From positions 1 through 64,000 of the forward strand of contig NZ_BOOA01000023.1 in the NCBI RefSeq assembly GCF_016862995.1: 64,000 nucleotides of DNA, written 5' to 3'. Below the pieces are notes generated by a model. It had not been told where the DNA came from and ran no database searches. It saw only the letters and a program-made list of their open reading frames with translations. The stretch's first letter is position 1. Each line of letters begins with the position of its first letter. Shown here piece after piece: positions 57,359 to 64,000 of this stretch. The translations under genes were made by a program, and so were the position numbers. Origin of the DNA: Acrocarpospora phusangensis (GTDB lineage Bacteria; Actinomycetota; Actinomycetes; Streptosporangiales; Streptosporangiaceae).

Positions 57359-59223
57359 GTGGGCGGAAGCCTGAGCAGTGGCGGCACGTGTTCGCGTCCA
57401 TCCAGTCGTTGCATCGTCTGGACCTGGAGCTGCTCAATCCGGAAGCGTTCGACATGGTGATCGTGGACGAGTTTCACCACGCCGAGGCGGGCACCTACAC
57501 CCGGCTGCTCAATCACCTCAAGCCGCGTGTGCTGCTCGGGCTGACAGCTACCCCGGAGCGTACCGACGGGCAGGACGTCAAACACTGGTTCGGTGGGCGA
57601 ATCGCGGTTGAGCTGCGGCTGTGGGAGGCCATTGAGCGGCAGTTGCTGGTGCCGTTCCAGTATTTCGGCGTACACGACGGGGTGGATCTGTCAGCGGTGC
57701 CGTGGAAGCGAGGGCAGGGGTACTTCACGGCCGAGCTGAGCAAGGTTTTCACGGGTAACGACGCCCGGGTACGACTGGTGCTGGAGACCTTGCGGCGTAA
57801 GGTCGGCGACGTCGGTCGAATGCGGGCGCTGGGGTTCTGCGTCGATGTGGAGCACGCCGAATTCATGGCGCGACGTTTCAGCGATGCGGGCATTCCCGCT
57901 TTAGCCATCACCTCGCGTACGGCTCGCGCTGACCGGGAGGCGGGGTTGCGAAAACTGCGGTCGCGTGAAGTCAATGTCGTTTTCGCCGTCGACCTGTTCA
58001 ACGAGGGCGTCGACATTCCGAGCATCGACACGGTGCTGTTCCTGCGGCCGACCGACAGCGCCACCGTCTTCCTGCAGCAGCTCGGGCGTGGGCTGCGCCT
58101 GGATGACGGCAAAGCGTGCCTGACGGTACTGGATTTCATCGGGAACCAGCATCGCCGGTTTCGGTTCGATCGCCGGTACCGGGCTTTGACCGGGGCCAGC
58201 CGGACAGGGGTGGCGCGAGAGGTCGAGGCGGGGTTTCCCACGTTGCCGGCCGGGTGTCACATTGATCTGGACCGTGAGGTTTCGCGGCTGGTGTTGGGCA
58301 ACATCCGGCAGGCGTTGAACCTCCGCTGGCCGGATTTGACGGCGGAACTCGCCTCGTTGCCCGAGCAGACCACGTTGGGCGGCTTTCTGGAGGAGACAGG
58401 GCTGGAGCTGGAGGACCTTTATCGTCGTCGTCTCGGCTGGGCGGCGTTGCGGCGGGCTGTCGGACGGGGGCAGGTTGCCGGGGCGCTTGACGAAAGGATC
58501 GGTAAAGCGTTCGGGCGGATGTTGCATATTGACGATCCGGACCGGCTGGAGTTTCTGCGGCGGCCACGTGGCGGAAGGTCGATACGTGAGCAGCGGCTGC
58601 TCGCGATGCTGGACGCCGCGCTCTGGGGTGGTACGCAGGCCGCCTCCGCCGCCGAGGAGCGTTTGGCCGACCTGCTTACGCACTCGGACAGGGTGAGCGA
58701 ACTAATCGAGATGACCGGGCTGCTCGCGGAGCGCCGTCACCGGGTGACGTACGCCCTGCCCGGTGATGTTCCGCTGCACGTTCACGCGACCTACAGCAAG
58801 AACGAGGCTCTCGCCGCCTTCGGCGTGGACAAACCCGCGAACATGCGGGAAGGCGTGAAGTGGGTGCCCGAGGCGAACGCCGATCTGTTCTTCGTCACCA
58901 TCGACAAATCCGAGAGCCTGTTCTCGCCGACGACCATGTACCACGACCGTGCCGTCACGCCGGTGCTCTTCCAGTGGGAGTCCCAGTCTCCGTTGCGACG
59001 TACGAATCCCACGGCGGTGCGGTACCAATCCGGGCGTTCTGACGTGCATCTGTTCATCAGGGAGCACAAGCGGGAGGAAGGGTTGGGGGCGCCGCCGTAC
59101 CTGTACGCGGGGCCGATGGCGCACGAGTCCTGCGAAGGGGATCGGCCGGTACGGTTCCGGTGGCGCCTGGAGTATGCGCTTCCGCTGGATGTGTTCCACT
59201 TCGCCAAGGTCACAGCGGGCTGA
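57325..59223 (+). pseudogene. SF2 helicase/DUF3427 part after the frameshift
   Basis: 632 codons continuing the same protein: GRKPEQWRHVFASIQSLHRL, DEFHHAEAGTYTRLLNHL (motif II, DEFH), GLTATPERTDG (III), FAVDLFNEGVDIPSIDTVLFL, QLGRGLRLDDGK (VI), ending in a DUF3427 domain (ATYSKNEALAAFG...ADLFFVTIDKSESLFSPTTMYHDRA, FLFIREHKR). Whether the break is real, a sequencing error or a recoding site cannot be told here; no typical slippery heptamer is at the junction. Confidence 0.82.
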
Positions 59224-59285
59224 GCATGCTTCCGCTGGAACCGCAGGTCAGGTGGCGTTTCGGGAGGTTGGGCGGAGAGCGTGGT

Positions 59286-59333
59286 GTCCTGGTTCAGGAC
59301 ATAGGAAACGGGTGTCTCAAGACATGGGAAACC
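59286..59333. repeat. IS-like border remnant
   Basis: GTCCTG-GTT-CAGGAC (59286-59300) followed by two direct repeats CAGGACATAGGAAACG (59295) and CAAGACATGGGAAACC (59318). This layout resembles upstream ends of IS481-type insertion sequences; no transposase remains. Confidence 0.35.
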
Positions 59334-59337
59334 CCGG

Positions 59338-59403
59338 TGGAGAGCGTGGGATTTCGAACCCACGAGACCGGTCACCCGGCCTAGCGCTTTTCAAGACCAC
59401 TAA
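59338..59403 (-). pseudogene. tRNA-Ser(TGA) 3' fragment (attachment-site remnant)
   Basis: Minus strand: anticodon loop CTTGAAA with a mismatched stem, long variable arm, T-arm CGTGGG-TTCGAAAT-CCCACG (loop one base too long) and acceptor GCTCTCC plus A. The 5' half including GGAGAGC is missing. Such fragments mark integration sites; it stands at the left edge of the AT-rich island. Confidence 0.72.
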
Positions 59404-60030
59404 GACCCATGAGGACGTCTGCCCATGACCTGGGCTTACTGTCGTGCGATCAGTTTCTGAGGGAAGATCATCACGTAGATAACACGCTGCCCCGACCAGC
59501 AAGCATGCCCGCGCCTGGGCGGGCGTTAACATCTCGATCACTCATACTCCAGATCCCGTCAGCAGTAGTTATTGAACTGCGTGTGGGTCGCTGTGCCGTA
59601 GGGGATCGCGGCAGCTGGACGGGGACTGGGAGATGCGTGCCGGTGGGTGGCGCCCCCTGCGGCCGTTCCTCGATCCCGTGTGCCCTCGTTGTGCCCTTGC
59701 GGCGATCAACTCGACTGATCCAGTGGCGAGCCGACCCGGAGCGCGGGGCCACCAGGCCCGAGCATCGAAAGCGGCGCAGCAGTCATTTCTCCAACCCACA
59801 TCCATGATGCTGCTAAAAGCTCACCCCGGCCACCTCTTGCCGCCGGACTGGAATCTCGTCCACGTGAACGGCGAGACGTGGTGAAGGAGGAAATCGCGTG
59901 CGCGAGCGCTCCGGATTCTCTGGGGGCGGGGAAGCCCCCGCTTCGAGCTCACAGGGCCTACAGGCAGCTCATGCGCGGCTTAAATAGGCATAACGATTAC
60001 CTGCATTCGCAGACCACAGCTCCGAAAAAT
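59404..60030. other. 627 bases with no supported gene
   Basis: Several short frames run through both strands but none has a ribosome site plus family similarity. Composition falls toward the AT-rich island at the right. Confidence 0.45.
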
Positions 60031-63000
60031 TCAGCGTTCGCGCTTCTTTTTTTCTTCGACTGCCTGGGCGATCGGATCACCCAAGGGCCCAAGAGCCGCA
60101 GCGACCTCCTTCCACGCATCGATATGAAATATCCACCGCTCTCCTATTCTCGGAACAGCGGCATCCACAATCTCTTGAGCGGATAAGCTTCCGGTGTAAT
60201 AACCCACGAACAAGGCCCCCCAGTTACGGAAAGAATTTCCATAGCCCCCGTTACCTAGCTCTGATTCTATTAGATCTCTGAGTCCATCAAAGGGAACAGC
60301 AATATCGCCAAGCGCGCCTTTGGGGCTAACCTCCAAGAACCAGGAGATCTGCCTTCTTAAATATTCCGAATCGTTCGTGTACCAGATCTCAATGAGACGC
60401 CGCTGGAGAGCAGACAAAAGAGACGGGTCTATTTTGGCTTGTCTCACACCCCAACAGAGAGACCAGACATACATATAGGTTACAGGCAGCCCGAGTTGAG
60501 AAGAAAGCAGTTCATTGATAATGAGATGCAGACCTTCGGCATGAACGAATGGCTGCCGAGCTGCACGAAACCCTCCAGATACGGGTTTACGGAACGACCT
60601 ATGCTCCCCCGAATAGGACACGATCATCATAAAGGCCGCCGCTTCAAGCTTCTCTCTTTCCGATGACTCGGAACGAAGCTTCTCTTTAAGCCATTCCCTT
60701 GTGACGGCCGTAGTGTCTTCGTTCTCGTCGAGCCGGTAAGAACAGAGAACCCCGAGTACACTCCCTGCTACGGAAACGGAAGGGCTGAAAGCCTGCATCT
60801 CATCGAGACAAGCCGAGCGCAAATCTTCTTCATACTTTCCGTTGAAGAGCGCATCTGGAAAGCGTTCCTGTCCTACCATGTCTATATGGGCAAGACAACA
60901 ATCGATCGCGGTCCTCACAAGAGCAGGGGTCAGAGAAACTTCGTCTTCGAGGCACGAAATTAAGCTGCCTATGTACACGGATTCCGGGAGATCCCGCTGA
61001 TCATCACCCGATATGCGCGGAATAGATGACTCAATGAGCTCTACGAGCCTATTTATAATCGTAGGACCATTCCTGCGTCCAAGTACAGCAGTGAGTGAAA
61101 TAACCTCCCTCCAGCTGTCAGATCCGAAGCGGTCGCCAATAATATCGACAACGGACTGATCGGCGATATCGGCCGGCAAGTAGCCAAAGGCAATCGCCGT
61201 TGCTGCAAGGTATTCCTGAAATGTAAGGTGCTTAAACTCATACATCTCGCGAATAACGCCGTCTTCGAGACTATGTCCGCTCAAGACGAGTAGGCTGCTT
61301 CTTTCCTCTACTCGTTGTATAAACTCTCCGACAGATAGGGTCGCATACGAGAGCTCTTCCGGGAGATCTCTTCTGGCTTCTTTGAAGTATACAGAGAGTT
61401 CATGCGACGAAACGCTGGTCTTTCCGGCGTCCATCATTCGGTACGCCGCATAAGCAAGTTGGGGGATAGCTTCCTCTCGTTCGATTGGCTCATGGCCCTC
61501 AACGTTCCAAGTCATGAGCAATACGTCGATTGCCTTGTCATACAAAACACTTCGCCTTCTAGGCAGGTGCCCTACCCAACGGCGAACTAGGAGTAGAGTT
61601 GTGAGCAAGAGCGGGTTTACAGCTAACCGATAAACTCTGTCAGTCGATATAATTGCCTCGGCAAGCGCGCGTGCTTCTTTCTCCACTCCTGGCATGTCTC
61701 GAAGCACTTGGCGGTGCCACAAAACAGTCAGCTGAGAGATGGAATTTGGAGAAAGATGAGCGACAGTGTAGATTTTACAAATCGAGAGGACCGAGGAGGC
61801 GACTATTCTGTACCCTGTTTCGCGAGACGTCAGCACTAGTTTGACATTTGGATATGTGGCAAGAAACGTCCTCAACTGACTTACAAATATCTGGCGTTTT
61901 GAGCTATCACGAATCTCATCTAAGCCATCCACGAGAAGTAGCAACTTGCCATCTCGAAGGGTTTTCCTTACAGCTTCAATGAAAACTGGAGCGAGCTCTG
62001 GCATCTCCGCTTTTGCGGCGAGAGCGCTGATAACTTCAATGATTGGCAGTTCCGCAGCCGCTCCTAGCTGTCGGCATTTAACCACCACCGGAAACCAGTC
62101 TTCAGTGGGAAGATCCCAGCTAGGGTCCCGACGCTCTACAGGACGCGCGTAATGGATCGCGAGTCGTTTAAGTAAAGTAGTCTTACCTGATCCCGGCGAT
62201 CCTAAAATAGCGACACGGGGATGACTATCAAGGATTTGGCGAATAAACTCGTTTGTATCATTTGGGTCCGCCAATTCAAATGAGAGCCTAGGCACTTCGT
62301 TTATTTCATCATCAGGATCGATCTCAACTTCATCTTCGCTTCGAGCCCACCTCTGGGCTCTTATCCGCTCTACTCCCCGGTGACTCTTCTCTGGATCCGA
62401 CAGCGAAAGATCAACATATAGATCTTCCAAATTGAAGGTCCGTGCACCCACCTCGTGGTCAGCCGGCAGGCCTTCAAGTGTGATGTATCCGTACTCCCTT
62501 AAGAGGTAGTCGCGATATCTCTGCATTGACTCTTCGCTTGTGAATGCGGCGTCGAAAGCTATCAGCTCATTCACCAAAGGAAGATTGAACCCTTCAATCT
62601 TCTGCGCGCTCGCAATCTCATATATTTCACGGCAACTACTTACGGGAAGCGGTCGACCGTCAGCATGCAGAAGGCAAGCATATGTCCGCTGGTGGTTGAT
62701 TTCAGAATAGGCAAGCCATGCCCATCCTCCCGGATGACCGATAAGTTTGATGCTTACATCAATTCTGTGAGAAATCCCCGCCTTTTCGAGCATTCTGGTA
62801 ACAGACTCAGTAACCCTTTCTACGGGCACAACCACCCCGCCATTCATTAGCTCTTTGGCGACCTTTTCTCCATCGATAAGCATCACTCGCTTTTCTCTCA
62901 TATCGCCTTCTTGGGCGATTGCCGATCCCGTAAACCCATTTAAAGCAATAAAATATCCGACTATATTCTTTCCCGACTGCCTGCGTTCAGCATCCAACGC

Positions 63001-63243
63001 TCCATAGAACTTGTTAATTTCATCTCCACCCGAGGGCGACTTTTTGGCTTTGCATTCAGCAATCAAGAAGACATCTTCATGGCGATGCGTGCCGACAATG
63101 TCAATTTCCCTCCCGGACCTAGGTATGTCGTAAGTGAACTCGTCATATCCAAGGCAGTGGAAAAAGTCGCCCGCTAGCCCGGTTAGCACCGTGCCCTTTT
63201 CGTTATTGTCTCTCGCAACAAGAGTTATTTGGACCGGCTTCAA
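60031..63243 (-). CDS. Nuclease-NACHT NTPase (bacterial NLR-like, anti-phage type)
   Basis: 1070 residues from TTG 63243, with AGGAG six bases upstream. N-terminal PD-(D/E)xK nuclease: EKGTVLTGLAGDFFHCLGYD and GREIDIVG...LIAECKAK (Asp48, Glu63, Lys65), Mrr-like. NACHT domain: Walker A GSPGSGKTTLLKRLA (348-356), Walker B LLLLVDGLDEI (434-443), LTSRETGY, NPLLLTTLLL and FKHLTFQEYLAATA. C-terminal about 400 residues are helical and probably the sensor. bNACHT proteins of this design are known to sense phage and trigger nuclease activity. It is alone in an AT-rich segment next to a tRNA-Ser remnant, signs of transfer. Confidence 0.92.
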   Translation of the reverse strand: MKPVQITLVARDNNEKGTVLTGLAGDFFHCLGYDEFTYDIPRSGREIDIVGTHRHEDVFLIAECKAKKSPSGGDEINKFYGALDAERRQSGKNIVGYFIALNGFTGSAIAQEGDMREKRVMLIDGEKVAKELMNGGVVVPVERVTESVTRMLEKAGISHRIDVSIKLIGHPGGWAWLAYSEINHQRTYACLLHADGRPLPVSSCREIYEIASAQKIEGFNLPLVNELIAFDAAFTSEESMQRYRDYLLREYGYITLEGLPADHEVGARTFNLEDLYVDLSLSDPEKSHRGVERIRAQRWARSEDEVEIDPDDEINEVPRLSFELADPNDTNEFIRQILDSHPRVAILGSPGSGKTTLLKRLAIHYARPVERRDPSWDLPTEDWFPVVVKCRQLGAAAELPIIEVISALAAKAEMPELAPVFIEAVRKTLRDGKLLLLVDGLDEIRDSSKRQIFVSQLRTFLATYPNVKLVLTSRETGYRIVASSVLSICKIYTVAHLSPNSISQLTVLWHRQVLRDMPGVEKEARALAEAIISTDRVYRLAVNPLLLTTLLLVRRWVGHLPRRRSVLYDKAIDVLLMTWNVEGHEPIEREEAIPQLAYAAYRMMDAGKTSVSSHELSVYFKEARRDLPEELSYATLSVGEFIQRVEERSSLLVLSGHSLEDGVIREMYEFKHLTFQEYLAATAIAFGYLPADIADQSVVDIIGDRFGSDSWREVISLTAVLGRRNGPTIINRLVELIESSIPRISGDDQRDLPESVYIGSLISCLEDEVSLTPALVRTAIDCCLAHIDMVGQERFPDALFNGKYEEDLRSACLDEMQAFSPSVSVAGSVLGVLCSYRLDENEDTTAVTREWLKEKLRSESSEREKLEAAAFMMIVSYSGEHRSFRKPVSGGFRAARQPFVHAEGLHLIINELLSSQLGLPVTYMYVWSLCWGVRQAKIDPSLLSALQRRLIEIWYTNDSEYLRRQISWFLEVSPKGALGDIAVPFDGLRDLIESELGNGGYGNSFRNWGALFVGYYTGSLSAQEIVDAAVPRIGERWIFHIDAWKEVAAALGPLGDPIAQAVEEKKKRER

Positions 63244-64000
63244 CTCGGACTCCTAAAGAGTGGTGACCCGTACATTCTGCGACGCGCTTGAGTCGAGCAT
63301 GCAAAAGTTACTTAGTCGATACTTTCGAAGTTTTGGGCGCGGCCAAATCATCAAATCTGACACGTCTGAAAGCATGGTCTACCGGCAGCTAAGTAACCGC
63401 TCGCCCTCCGACCATAAGCGCACCTCTGAATCATGTTGCGCGTGGGCGGTGCGGGCCGCGACCGGCCGAAGAGCCGTAGCGCGGCCCGTGACCGCCCGAC
63501 GCGCCGGACCGCCGCAGGCGGTCTGGCCTTGATGCTGTAGAGAGAAGTTTCTTCGGATCATGTTCCGGGCTCTTGTTCCGGGCTCTGTCCTGCTTCGGTT
63601 GATGCTTGACGTTGCAGCCTCGGTTGATGGTTGACATGATCAATCAGTAGGCGTGCCGGGTGTGCGACTAGCCCCGTTTTCCGCACGTCACCCCGCTCGA
63701 TCAGCCTTGATGACCGTCGGTGGTGAATCGCCTATAGCGGCTGACCTGCAACGAAGCGCCAAGTGCGGAAACCGGGACTAGCGGCAGAGACTGCGCCTGT
63801 CAGCAGGCTCATGCCAAGAAGCCGAGCAACCGTCTGTCGGCAGACGGACCGGCGACAGCTCAGCGTCCTCGATTGGGTGCCCGGCGGAGGCGACGGCCTT
63901 CGACGCCAGCGGGGTGGTGACGGAGGCGACCTCCGGTGGGACTGACGGGATCTGGATTCTCGATTTGAACGCCGGGATCATGGGTCTGTACGGCTCGCCG
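63244..64000. other. Right-edge region, no supported gene
   Basis: GC content returns to the chromosomal level near 63440. Contains the direct repeats TTCCGGGCTCT(T/G) (63560-63585), and a pair of inverted repeats (63668-63781). A minus-strand frame near 63980-63780 may be the end of a gene beyond the window, but it is not recognised. Confidence 0.5.
63668..63781. mobile_element. MITE-like element with 19-bp inverted ends
   Basis: Left end CTAGCCCCGTTTTCCGCAC (63668-63686), right end GTGCGGAAACCGGGACTAG (63763-63781); complementary at 17 of 19. No coding capacity in 114 bp. A different family from the 108-bp element at 38031. Confidence 0.55.

Noticed and set aside
59286-59333. A functional IS481 element
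   Set aside because: Only border-like repeats remain and no transposase frame is seen, so only a remnant is listed.
59404-60030. Short frames left of the NACHT gene as toxin-antitoxin genes
   Set aside because: None shows a ribosome site with a known toxin or antitoxin motif.

Overview
High-GC, GTG-rich actinomycete chromosome with long intergenic operators, SARP and LuxR regulators, Tat/lipoprotein signals and a RiPP cluster; the mix resembles Streptosporangiales-type soil actinomycetes, but the window alone does not fix the genus. One stretch (about 60.0-63.4 kb) is clearly AT-richer and looks imported.

Layout. 1-8.0 kb: a minus-strand polysaccharide-use operon (substrate-binding lipoprotein, two permeases, GH35-like enzyme, secreted GH30 with ricin-type binding module, cut by the window edge) with a divergent LacI regulator. 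8.0-18.7 kb: small regulator/effector pairs with readable operators (OhrR-type MarR, TetR/NmrA, TetR/membrane protein, MocR/MFS), a PhoX phosphatase, GNAT, methyltransferase, and a RibD/DHFR-like reductase. 18.6-30.6 kb: a complete lanthipeptide cluster on the minus strand: SARP regulator, kinase/cyclase synthetase, S9 peptidase, three tandem precursor peptide genes, a large hairpin, and two ABC exporters; SARP-type direct repeats lie before the regulator and before the synthetase. 30.6-31.3 kb: scar of an integrative element at tRNA-Arg (tRNA 3' duplicate, IS256-type and integrase fragments). 31.8-34.8 kb: a two-component system and a truncated paralogue of its kinase. 34.8-36.2 kb: tRNA-Tyr, tRNA-Pro, tRNA-like halves in unusual order, and an embedded gene of unknown function. 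36.3-45.6 kb: metabolic and regulatory genes, a 108-bp inverted-repeat element, tRNA-Ser with terminator, a 43-bp perfect palindrome carrying two DnaA boxes, YceI/MarR, an ECF sigma factor, a double-psi-barrel/MauE pair, and an AAA ATPase. 46-56 kb: M15 peptidase lipoprotein, NUDIX fusion, permease pair with His-rich partner, CHAP hydrolase, MerR with its operator, orphan histidine kinase, DUF574-type methyltransferase. 56.2-59.2 kb: a PLD-nuclease/SF2-helicase gene interrupted by one frameshift. 59.3-64 kb: a tRNA-Ser 3' fragment followed by an AT-rich island holding a nuclease-NACHT protein of the anti-phage type, then IS/MITE-like debris.

How it works together. The sugar operon should import and trim galactan- or glucan-like fragments released outside by the GH30 enzyme, under LacI control. 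The lanthipeptide cluster has all expected steps (precursors, dehydration/cyclisation, leader removal, export, pathway regulator). The NACHT gene and the broken helicase suggest a defence-rich right flank next to tRNA attachment sites. All functional calls are from sequence reading and family knowledge; no searches were run.
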